From positions 1 through 7,166 of the forward strand of contig JBFJTN010000188.1 of assembly GCA_041625325.1 (NCBI GenBank): DNA of 7,166 bases. The letters run 5' to 3'. The position numbers and the translations under genes were made by a program. Each line of letters opens with the position of its first letter. Position 1 is the first letter of the stretch. Shown here piece by piece: positions 1 to 6,556 of this stretch. This stretch comes from Oceanococcus sp041625325 (GTDB taxonomy: Bacteria; Pseudomonadota; Gammaproteobacteria; Nevskiales; Oceanococcaceae). The notes under the pieces are model-generated. The model saw only the letters and a list, made by a program, of their open reading frames with translations, was not told the DNA's origin and did no database searches.

Positions 1-180
1 ATCGAGGAAGCGGTGCACGTGCAGTATGCCGAGCAGACGGATCCCTACTACGCCACCTCCCGGCTCTGGGACGACGGGCTGATCGAACCGGCGCAGACCC
101 GTGATGTGCTGGGCCTGTGTCTGGCCCTGATCGCAACCGTGCCGCAGCACGACCGGCATACGCCGGTCTACCGGATGTAA
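1..180 (+). CDS. Acyl-CoA carboxylase beta (carboxyltransferase) subunit, C-terminal end only
   Basis: Frame 1 is open from the window edge to a TAA at 178-180 and gives the last 59 residues of a protein whose start lies upstream. The segment YYATSRLWDDG, then a stretch reading IEPAQTRDVLGLCLAL, is the characteristic tail of methylcrotonoyl-CoA and geranyl-CoA carboxylase beta subunits (the LiuB/MccB and AtuC type). In that family this part belongs to the C-terminal crotonase-fold half of the carboxyltransferase, which moves the carboxyl group from carboxybiotin to the gamma carbon of a 3-methyl-enoyl-CoA. The biotin-carrying alpha subunit begins four bases later, which supports the assignment. 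Substrate choice depends on active-site residues upstream of the window, so methylcrotonoyl-CoA versus geranyl-CoA cannot be settled here. Confidence 0.88.
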   Translation: MEEAVHVQYAEQTDPYYATSRLWDDGLIEPAQTRDVLGLCLALIATVPQHDRHTPVYRM

Positions 181-184
181 TGCG

Positions 185-2191
185 ATGACAGCATTCGACA
201 AGGTGCTGATCGCCAATCGTGGAGAAATCGCGGTCCGCCTGATCCGCGCCTGCCGCGATCTGGATCTGCTCAGCGTGGCGGTCTATTCCGACGCCGACGC
301 GGATGCGCTCCACGTGGAACGCGCCGACGAGGCGGTCCGCATCGGGCCGGCGGAGGCGCGCGCCAGCTATCTCGATGGCCAGGCCCTGATCCGGGCGGCA
401 CAGCGCACCGGGGCCGGCGCCATCCATCCGGGGTACGGCTTCCTGTCCGAGAACGCGGACTTCGCGCGGGCCTGCGGGCAGGCTGGCCTGGTCTTCGTCG
501 GGCCGTCGGCCGAGGTCATTGCGAGCATGGGCGCCAAGAGTCGGGCCAAGCAGCTGGCCAGCGCGGCCGGGGTGGCCTGCGTGCCGGGCTATCACGGCGA
601 GGATCAGAGCGACGAGCGCTTCCGGACGGAGGCGCAGGGCATCGGCACGCCGCTGCTGATCAAGGCCAGTGCCGGCGGGGGCGGGCGCGGCATGCGTCGG
701 GTGGACGATCTGGCCGAGCTGCCGGGCGCCTTGAAGCTGGCCCGCGAGGAGGCCCGCGCCGCCTTCGGCGATGCCAGCCTGCTGCTGGAACGCTTCATCG
801 AGGCGCCACGGCATATCGAGGTGCAGATCCTGGGCGACCGGCACGGGCAGGTGCGGCATCTGTTCGAACGGGACTGCTCGGTGCAGCGCCACTATCAGAA
901 GCTCATTGAAGAGGCGCCGGCGCCCGATCTGGACCCGGCGCTGCGCCAGCGCATGCTGGATGCGGCGCTGCGCCTGGCGCAGGCCATCGGCTACGACAAT
1001 GCCGGTACGGTGGAATTCGTGGTCGATGCCCGGCGTGGCGAGGCCTACTTTCTGGAGATGAACACGCGCCTGCAGGTGGAGCATCCGGTGACCGAAATGA
1101 TCACCGGGATCGATCTGGCCGCCTGGCAGCTGCGCATCGCGGCCGGTGAGCGGATCGATTTCGCGCAGGAGGATCTGCGCTGCACGGGCTGGGCGATGGA
1201 GGCCCGCATCGCGGCGGAAGACCCGGCCGCCGGCTATCAGCCGCAGACCGGCCGGATCCTGGCCTGCCAGGAGCCCGTGCTGACCGGCGTGCGGGTGGAT
1301 TCGGGCGTGCGCGCGGGCAGCGAGATCAGCCCCTACTACGACTCCATGCTGGCCAAGCTGATCGCCCACGCGCCGGACCGGGCAGCGGCGCGGCGCCGGC
1401 TGGGTCGGGCGCTCGCGGGCTTCCAGGTGGCCGGCCCGAAGCTGAACACGCGCTTTCTGCAGGAGATTCTGCGCCTGCCGGCTTTCGTCGAAGGCCGGCA
1501 TCTGACCAGCCTGCTGGACGAGACCTGGCCGCAGGGCTGGCAGCCAGCGGCGCCGACCGCCCGGGACCGCGCCTGCGCCGTGCTGGCGAGGCATCTGGCC
1601 GGCTGCCCGTCAGGACCAGGTCCCTGGGCCAGCCTCGGCGCCTGGCGCATCGGCCAGGACAGCGGTCAGGTTGGACGGTCCTGGTGGTATCTGCAGCAGC
1701 CCGACGGCGCGGTGCTTGTCGCGCAGGTGAGCGGCTGCCAGGGCCGCTTCGCGGTGTGGCTGGATGGCGTGCTGGCGCTGGAGGCCAGCGAGGCCAGGCT
1801 GGAAGAGGGGCAGCTGCACTACGCGGACGGGCTCGGGCGCCATCGGCTCGCCGTGCAGCGCCGGGACGATGTGCTGTGCCTGAGCGACCACCCCGCACAG
1901 CCGTGCTGGCGGATCAGCGCCAGCCCGCGGGTGGCCGAACCGGATCAGTCCGGTGCCGGGGGCGGTGGCCGGCTGCTCGCGCCGACCCCCGGCCAGGTCG
2001 TCGAAATCCTGGTCCACGAGGGGGACGAGGTGCGGGCCGGCCAGCCGCTGCTGGTGCTGGAAGCCATGAAGATGCTGCAGCAACTTTGCGCGAGCGAGGA
2101 CGGCGTGGTGACTGCGGTGCCGGTCAGTGCCGGCAGCGCGGTGAACTCCGGTGATCTGCTGCTGGCGCTGTCCGAGCGGGAGACGCCATGA
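185..2191 (+). CDS. Biotin-dependent acyl-CoA carboxylase alpha subunit (MccA/AtuF type)
   Basis: A 668-residue biotin carboxylase plus biotin carrier protein, the usual size for methylcrotonoyl- or geranyl-CoA carboxylase alpha subunits. It makes carboxybiotin from ATP and bicarbonate in the cytoplasm and presents it to the beta subunit encoded just upstream. The N-terminal domain opens with IANRGEIA (residues 9-16). The ATP-grasp domain has K160 and the glycine-rich loop AGGGGRGM (163-170). The active-site run EMNTRLQVEH (291-300) supplies E291, N293, R295 and E299, and R341 lies in MEARIAAED. The middle part (about 460-585) is the divergent linker domain that docks on the beta subunit. The C-terminal biotinyl domain carries EAMKM (626-630) with K629 as the biotinylation site. 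The HQK motif of E. coli AccC reads YQK here (237-239). The ATG lies 4 bp after the beta stop; no strong Shine-Dalgarno is visible, so translational coupling is likely. Substrate is unresolved: methylcrotonoyl-CoA or geranyl-CoA are the main options. Confidence 0.93.
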   Translation: MTAFDKVLIANRGEIAVRLIRACRDLDLLSVAVYSDADADALHVERADEAVRIGPAEARASYLDGQALIRAAQRTGAGAIHPGYGFLSENADFARACGQAGLVFVGPSAEVIASMGAKSRAKQLASAAGVACVPGYHGEDQSDERFRTEAQGIGTPLLIKASAGGGGRGMRRVDDLAELPGALKLAREEARAAFGDASLLLERFIEAPRHIEVQILGDRHGQVRHLFERDCSVQRHYQKLIEEAPAPDLDPALRQRMLDAALRLAQAIGYDNAGTVEFVVDARRGEAYFLEMNTRLQVEHPVTEMITGIDLAAWQLRIAAGERIDFAQEDLRCTGWAMEARIAAEDPAAGYQPQTGRILACQEPVLTGVRVDSGVRAGSEISPYYDSMLAKLIAHAPDRAAARRRLGRALAGFQVAGPKLNTRFLQEILRLPAFVEGRHLTSLLDETWPQGWQPAAPTARDRACAVLARHLAGCPSGPGPWASLGAWRIGQDSGQVGRSWWYLQQPDGAVLVAQVSGCQGRFAVWLDGVLALEASEARLEEGQLHYADGLGRHRLAVQRRDDVLCLSDHPAQPCWRISASPRVAEPDQSGAGGGGRLLAPTPGQVVEILVHEGDEVRAGQPLLVLEAMKMLQQLCASEDGVVTAVPVSAGSAVNSGDLLLALSERETP

Positions 2192-3336
2192 ATCATCAGC
2201 AGATCTATTTCGAACCGCAGCACGAGCTGCTGCGCGAGCAGATTCGCCGCTTTGTCGAGCGCGAGGTCAAGCCTCACGCGGAGGCCTGGGAGCGCGAGGG
2301 CAAGGTGCCCCGGGCGGTGTTGCGGCAACTGGGGGAGCTGGGCCTGCTCGGCATGCGTTTTCCGGCTGCCTACGGAGGGGCGGAGATGGACACGCGGGCC
2401 AGCGTGGTGCTGGCCGAAGAGCTGGTGCGCAGCAGCTACGGCGGATTCGTGATCACCGTGCTGGTGCATACCGACATGGCTTCGCCCCATCTGGTGCATG
2501 CCGGAACCGAGGCGCAGAAGGCCCGCTACCTGCCGGCCATCATCCGCGGCGAGCTGATCACGGCCGTGGCGGTCACCGAGCCGGATGCCGGTTCGGATGT
2601 GGCAGGCATCCAGACCCGGGCCGTGCGGGACGGCGAGGGCTGGCGCCTGAACGGGCGCAAGATGTTTATCACCAATGGGGTGCACGCCGATCTGGTCTTC
2701 GTGGCCGCGAAAACCGACCCCGAGGCCAGGGGCTCGCGCGGCATCAGCATGTTCCTGGTCGAGAGGGACACGCCGGGCTTTTCCGTGGGACGCGCGCTGG
2801 ACAAGAGCGGCTGGTGGTGCTCGGACACGGCGGAGCTGGTCTTCGATGATGTCCGGCTGCCGGCCGAGGCCCTGCTCGGCGAGGAGAATCGCGGCTTCTA
2901 CGCGGTGATGCAGAATTTCCAGAACGAGCGCCTGACGGTCGCCGCCCAGGCCATCGGCGAGGCGCAGACGGCGATCGACATCACGGTGGACTGGGTGCGT
3001 CAGCGCAAGGCCTTTGGCGGCAGCCTGTGGGACAAGCAGGTCATCCGCCAGCGTCTGGCCCGGAGGCAGACCGAGGTGGCCGCGGCCCGCCAGCTGCTCT
3101 ATCACACGGCCTGGCTGGACACGCAGGGACTGAATTGCGTGCAGGAGGTGTCCATGGTCAAGGCGCAATGCGGCGAACTGGTCAATCAGGTGCTCTACGA
3201 CTGCGTGCAGTTTCATGGCGGGGCGGGTTATCTTGCCGAAACCACGATTGCCCGCATGGCGCGTGATGCCCGGGTCGAGGCGATCGGTGGCGGTGCCACC
3301 GAGGTGATGCTGGAAGAGGTCGCCAAGCGGATGTAA
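2188..3336 (+). CDS. Acyl-CoA dehydrogenase, branched-chain type (isovaleryl- or citronellyl-CoA dehydrogenase-like)
   Basis: A 382-residue FAD-dependent acyl-CoA dehydrogenase of normal family length, cytosolic, passing electrons to electron-transfer flavoprotein. Signature 1 is AVTEPDAGSD (128-137). Signature 2 runs from Q341 to D360 with HGGAGY (343-348). RQRKAFGG (271-278) is the usual FAD-contacting stretch. The medium-chain enzyme has its catalytic Glu in a YEGT motif near the C-terminus, but the equivalent position here is G368 in IGGGATE. A Glu is present instead at E247 in NFQNERL, the place used by isovaleryl-CoA and long-chain acyl-CoA dehydrogenases, so E247 is the probable base. 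The ATG overlaps the alpha-subunit stop (ATGA), with GGGAG at 2178-2182 five bases ahead. Linkage to the carboxylase suggests it makes the enoyl-CoA, or a precursor of it, that the carboxylase uses. Exact substrate is inferred only. Confidence 0.92.
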   Translation: MNHQQIYFEPQHELLREQIRRFVEREVKPHAEAWEREGKVPRAVLRQLGELGLLGMRFPAAYGGAEMDTRASVVLAEELVRSSYGGFVITVLVHTDMASPHLVHAGTEAQKARYLPAIIRGELITAVAVTEPDAGSDVAGIQTRAVRDGEGWRLNGRKMFITNGVHADLVFVAAKTDPEARGSRGISMFLVERDTPGFSVGRALDKSGWWCSDTAELVFDDVRLPAEALLGEENRGFYAVMQNFQNERLTVAAQAIGEAQTAIDITVDWVRQRKAFGGSLWDKQVIRQRLARRQTEVAAARQLLYHTAWLDTQGLNCVQEVSMVKAQCGELVNQVLYDCVQFHGGAGYLAETTIARMARDARVEAIGGGATEVMLEEVAKRM

Positions 3337-3382
3337 GGGGAATGCCGTCGAAGGGCGGCCCAATGCAGCCAGATGACGGGCT

Positions 3383-3397
3383 GGGGGAGAGTGGACA
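3383..3397 (+). promoter_or_regulatory. Ribosome binding site for the DUF1329 gene
   Basis: A purine run GGGGGAGA at 3383-3390 contains GGAG eight bases before the ATG at 3398. It fixes the start of the DUF1329 protein and is the only clear signal in the 61-bp gap after the dehydrogenase. I see no convincing -35/-10 pair and no T-tailed hairpin in this gap, so transcription may run through from the upstream genes. Confidence 0.7.
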
Positions 3398-4771
3398 ATG
3401 CAATTCAGGACAAGGGTCGCCATCGCCGCGGTGCTGGGCGGTTGCTGGGCAGGCACGGTGGGGGCGGTGGCCTCGGCCGAGGACATCGAACGTCTGGGCG
3501 GTGACGAGCTGACCTGCATGGGCGCCGTGCGCGCGGCTTCGGATCGCGGCGTCGCCGAGTACACCGGCAAGTACCAGGGCCGCTGGCCCGGCATGAGCAA
3601 GCCGCACGGCTGGGAGCCGGGGCCGTATGCGGACGAAAAGCCCCTGTATGTGATCACCCGGGACAACATGGGCGATTACGCCGATCTGCTGACCGATGGC
3701 CAGAAGGCCCTGCTGACCGCCTATCCGGAGCACTACCGGATGCGGGTGTTTCCCTCGCATCGCGATTTCAAGCCACGCGACTGGGTCTGCGACGTGGCGC
3801 GACAGAACGCGCAGGAGGCGGAAATCCTGCATGGCGGGCTGGCGGTCAAGGGGGTCACCGGTGCGCATCCCTTCCCGTTTCCGGCCAATGGCCTGGAAGC
3901 GATCTGGAACGTGATCAACCCGCACCGCACGGGCTCGGAGCAGAGCACCTACGACATCGCGGACGTGTACGCCAACAACCAGATTGCCTGGGGTCGGGTG
4001 CGCTTTCGCACCATGAACACCGGCACCCATCCGGATCCGGACAATCGCCGGCGCTACGAAACCGAGCACGTGAACGGCTTCTTCTTCCTGCACTTCCTGC
4101 TGCCGGACCGGGAGAAGGGCTTCGTGGCGGTGGGTTACCAGCCGAATGCCTTCCACAGCGATGCCACCCAGAGCTGGCAATACCTGCCCGGCATCCGGCG
4201 GGTGCGCAAGGCGCCCGAGGTGGGTTTCGACTACCCGGTGCCGCCCTCGGGGCTGCGCACCGCGGATGACGATTACATCTTCAACGGCTCCCCCGAGCGC
4301 TACAACTGGAAGCTGATCGGCCGGCGCGAGATGCTGGTGCCGTATCACAACTTCGAAATCAACAGCCCCCATCTGAGCTACGAGCAGATCATCACCCCCC
4401 GCACGATCAACCCGGATTACTTCCGCTACGAGTTGCACCGGGTCTGGGTGATCGAAGCCAATCTCAAGGAGGGCTTGCGGCATATCTACAAACGCCGCGT
4501 CATCTACGCCGATGAGGACACCTGGCTGGCGGTCTGGGGTGACAATTTCGATGGCCAGGACCAGCTGTGGCGGGTGGGCATGGTGGGTTACTTCTATTCG
4601 CAGGAAGCCCATGCCTTTCACCGCGGGGTCTCGATCTATCACGACCTGACCTCCAAGAGCTACGAGGCCACCTACCTGACCAACGAGCGGGGCGACGACT
4701 GGTGGCGTCTGAACCTGCCCATGTCGCCGCGTGACTTCAGCCCGGACGCCGCGGCGCGGGCCGGCCAGTAG
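3398..4771 (+). CDS. Exported DUF1329 family protein (LolA-like fold)
   Basis: A 457-residue protein of the DUF1329 family. Family hallmarks in order are LTDGQKALLTAYP (98-110), YRMRVFPSHRDF (113-124), FPFPANGLEAIWN (159-171), WQYLPGIRRVRKAP (260-273), a DDDYIFNGSPERYNWKL segment (290-306), FRYELHRVWVIEA (342-354) and DEDTWLAVWGDNFDGQ (372-387). The N-terminus is a signal peptide: R4 and R6, a hydrophobic stretch, then ASA at 25-27, giving probable cleavage before E28. A lipobox-like LGGC ends at C16, but the hydrophobic stretch before it is short, so a lipoprotein is the less likely reading. The family is periplasmic or outer-membrane associated and often sits beside DUF1302 genes; none is in this window. 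Function is not established. The mature protein has only two cysteines, C40 and C131, which could form a disulfide. Nearness to an acyl-CoA catabolic module suggests handling of a hydrophobic compound, which is inference. Confidence 0.9.
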   Translation: MQFRTRVAIAAVLGGCWAGTVGAVASAEDIERLGGDELTCMGAVRAASDRGVAEYTGKYQGRWPGMSKPHGWEPGPYADEKPLYVITRDNMGDYADLLTDGQKALLTAYPEHYRMRVFPSHRDFKPRDWVCDVARQNAQEAEILHGGLAVKGVTGAHPFPFPANGLEAIWNVINPHRTGSEQSTYDIADVYANNQIAWGRVRFRTMNTGTHPDPDNRRRYETEHVNGFFFLHFLLPDREKGFVAVGYQPNAFHSDATQSWQYLPGIRRVRKAPEVGFDYPVPPSGLRTADDDYIFNGSPERYNWKLIGRREMLVPYHNFEINSPHLSYEQIITPRTINPDYFRYELHRVWVIEANLKEGLRHIYKRRVIYADEDTWLAVWGDNFDGQDQLWRVGMVGYFYSQEAHAFHRGVSIYHDLTSKSYEATYLTNERGDDWWRLNLPMSPRDFSPDAAARAGQ

Positions 4772-4774
4772 CGG

Positions 4775-5563
4775 GTGCAGACCGACTGCCGGCTGGATGA
4801 CTTCGTCCTGCTGCATCGCGACCCCTGCCTGGTCGCCTGGCACAAGCCGGCCGGACTGCTGGTCCACCGCTCTCCGATCGATGCACGGGAAACCCGCTTC
4901 GCCCTGCAGATGGCGCGCGATGCCCTGGGCCAGCGGGTCTATCCGGTGCATCGACTGGACAAGGCCACCTCCGGCCTGCTGATCTTCGCCCTGGACCCGG
5001 ACAGTGCCAGCCGCCTGGCCGGGCAGTTCGCGCGGCGCGAAGTGCACAAGCGCTATCTGGCCCTGGTGCGGGGCTGGCCGCCGGCACAGGGCCGGATTGA
5101 TCGGCCATTGAAACATCAGCCCGATCGGCGGGCCGACGCCGACAGGAGCAAGGAGCCGCCCATGAAGCCGGCCGTCACCCGCTTTCGCTGTCTGGGCCAG
5201 GCCTTGCTGGATCGGCCGCTGGGCGCGTTCGCGCAGCAGCGCTACGCCCTGCTGGAGCTGATGCCGGAAAGCGGCCGCAAGCACCAGATCCGCCGCCACC
5301 TGAATCATCTGAGCCATCCGGTCATCGGGGACGTGAATCACGGGGACCGCCACCACAATCATCTGTTCCGTGACTGGCGCGGATACCACCGCCTGTATCT
5401 GGCGGCGAGCGCGCTGTCCCTGCGTCACCCCGACAACGGGCAGGACCTGCACCTGTCGGCGCCGCTGCAGGGGGATTTTCGCGCTACGCTGGATGCCCTG
5501 GGGCTGGCGCCGGTGACCGCCGACGGCCGGCCGCTGGAGCCTTTCGCGGAGACAGGACCATGA
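4775..5563 (+). CDS. truC: tRNA pseudouridine synthase, TruC-like (RluA superfamily)
   Basis: A 262-residue RluA-superfamily pseudouridine synthase that matches E. coli TruC (tRNA pseudouridine-65 synthase) over its whole length as I remember that protein. It opens with LLHRDPCLVAWHKPAGLLVHRS (split: LLHRDP 12-17, HKPAGLLVHRS 23-33). The catalytic motif HRLDKATSG (59-67) holds the nucleophilic D62. Further family segments are KRYLALVRGW (92-101), PAVTRFR (132-138), GRKHQIRRHL (167-176) and the histidine-rich HPVIGDVNHGD (181-191). It is expected to act on uridine 65 of certain tRNAs in the cytoplasm. GTG is the only plausible start: the stop of the previous gene lies two codons upstream in the same frame, and the next in-frame ATG falls inside the conserved domain at residue 46. 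No good Shine-Dalgarno is visible, so translation is probably coupled to the DUF1329 gene. A different RluA-family target cannot be excluded. Confidence 0.88.
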   Translation: MQTDCRLDDFVLLHRDPCLVAWHKPAGLLVHRSPIDARETRFALQMARDALGQRVYPVHRLDKATSGLLIFALDPDSASRLAGQFARREVHKRYLALVRGWPPAQGRIDRPLKHQPDRRADADRSKEPPMKPAVTRFRCLGQALLDRPLGAFAQQRYALLELMPESGRKHQIRRHLNHLSHPVIGDVNHGDRHHNHLFRDWRGYHRLYLAASALSLRHPDNGQDLHLSAPLQGDFRATLDALGLAPVTADGRPLEPFAETGP

Positions 5564-6483
5564 GCAATCCGAGCACGGCATCCGAACTGCCCTGCGACAT
5601 CCGGCCGGGCTGCGCGGCGCTGCAGATGCTGATCCACCCCGTGGCCAGGGAGCTGGGCGGCTTTTCCGTCCGTCGCAGCCTGCCGAATCGACAGCGGCGG
5701 ATGATCGGGCCCTGGATCTTCTTCGATCACATGGGTCCGGCGGATTTCCCGGCCGGGCAGGGCATCAACGTGCGCCCGCATCCGCATATCGGCCTGGCCA
5801 CGGTCACCTATCTGTTCGAAGGCGAGATGCTGCACCGCGACTCCCTGGGCAGCGTGCAACTGATCCGGCCCGGGGATCTCAATCTCATGGTGTGCGGGCG
5901 CGGGATCGTGCACTCGGAACGGCAGCGCCCGGAAGTGCTGGAGCGTCCCCAGCGCCTGCATGGACTGCAGCTGTGGCTGGCCCTGCCGCAGGCGGACGAG
6001 GAGATCGAGCCGTCCTTCCATCATTACCCGGCCGGCGCGCTGCCGGCCACCGAGGTGGACGGCGTGCCGTTGCGGCTGATGATGGGCGAAGCCTACGGCC
6101 TGCGCTCGCCGGTTCGCCGCTTCGCCGAAACGCTGTATGTGGAGGCCGCCCTGGCACCAGGACAGTCGCTGGCGCTGCCGGATGCGGAGCAGCGCGGGCT
6201 GTACGTGGCGGAAGGCGAGCTCAGAATCGGCGATACGCTGGTTCCGCAGTACGCCATGGCCGTGCTCTCGGCCGCTGATGGCCTGCGCATCGAAGCCACC
6301 GGGCATGCCCGGGTCGTCCTCATCGGTGGCGAAGACCTCGGCGAGCGGCATATCGACTGGAACTTCGTGTCCAGCCGCCGGGAGCGTATCGCGCAGGCGC
6401 GGGAGGACTGGGCGGAGCGCCGCTTCCCCAGCATCCCGGGTGACGATCAGGAATTCATTCCGCTGCCGGGACGCCGCGGCTGA
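5560..6483 (+). CDS. Pirin family protein (bicupin, metal-binding)
   Basis: A 307-residue pirin. The N-terminal cupin carries the four metal ligands expected from human pirin: H74 and H76 in RPHPHIGLAT (72-81), and H118 and E120 in GRGIVHSERQ (113-122). Other family features are GGFSVRRSLP (33-42), GPWIFFDHMGP (50-60), RPGDLNLM (103-110) and HGLQLWLALP (134-143). The second, more divergent cupin follows at about 190-255. The tail FPSIPGDDQEFIPLP (289-303) is common in bacterial pirins. Bacterial pirins have been reported as quercetin dioxygenases or as binding partners of central-metabolism enzymes; nothing here identifies a substrate. The ATG overlaps the TruC stop (ATGA), with GGAG at 5548-5551 eight bases upstream, so the two genes are very likely co-translated. 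The segment before residue 24 is slightly longer than in many pirins, but the ribosome binding site supports this start. Confidence 0.92.
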   Translation: MSNPSTASELPCDIRPGCAALQMLIHPVARELGGFSVRRSLPNRQRRMIGPWIFFDHMGPADFPAGQGINVRPHPHIGLATVTYLFEGEMLHRDSLGSVQLIRPGDLNLMVCGRGIVHSERQRPEVLERPQRLHGLQLWLALPQADEEIEPSFHHYPAGALPATEVDGVPLRLMMGEAYGLRSPVRRFAETLYVEAALAPGQSLALPDAEQRGLYVAEGELRIGDTLVPQYAMAVLSAADGLRIEATGHARVVLIGGEDLGERHIDWNFVSSRRERIAQAREDWAERRFPSIPGDDQEFIPLPGRRG

Positions 6484-6543
6484 CGGCGCCGTCCGGCTGC
6501 CCCAGGGGGAGGCTGGCGCGCTATGCTGTCGGCTTCCGTAGGC

Positions 6544-6556
6544 AGGAGCGGGCGAC
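6544..6556 (+). promoter_or_regulatory. Ribosome binding site for the small coiled-coil gene
   Basis: AGGAG at 6544-6548 lies eight bases before the ATG at 6557, a near-ideal Shine-Dalgarno. It fixes the start of the 92-residue protein and argues that this short reading frame is a real gene. A possible -10 (TATGCT, 6522-6527) lies upstream, but no acceptable -35 accompanies it. Confidence 0.7.

Noticed and set aside
3366..3383. CAGCC/GGCTG inverted repeat just before the DUF1329 ribosome binding site, as a regulatory hairpin
   Set aside because: The stem is only 5 bp with an 8-nt loop and no supporting extension, which is expected by chance in this composition.
1945..3669. A 574-codon open frame on the minus strand opposite the alpha-subunit and dehydrogenase genes
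   Set aside because: Same reasoning: its composition mirrors the sense genes, it has no recognisable domain, and it cuts across real gene boundaries.
5161..5163. An ATG at 5161 inside the truC-like gene as a separate later start
   Set aside because: It is in frame but at residue 130, downstream of the catalytic HRLD motif, so a protein starting there would lack the nucleophilic Asp.
3182..5581. A 799-codon open frame on the minus strand opposite the dehydrogenase, DUF1329 and truC genes
   Set aside because: It lies entirely opposite three well-recognised genes, its translation shows no family motifs, and long antisense open frames are common in DNA this GC-rich.
6499..6527. Promoter upstream of the small coiled-coil gene based on TATGCT at 6522-6527
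   Set aside because: The -10 is acceptable, but the bases at the proper -35 distance are GC-rich and unlike TTGACA, so I do not list it as a feature.
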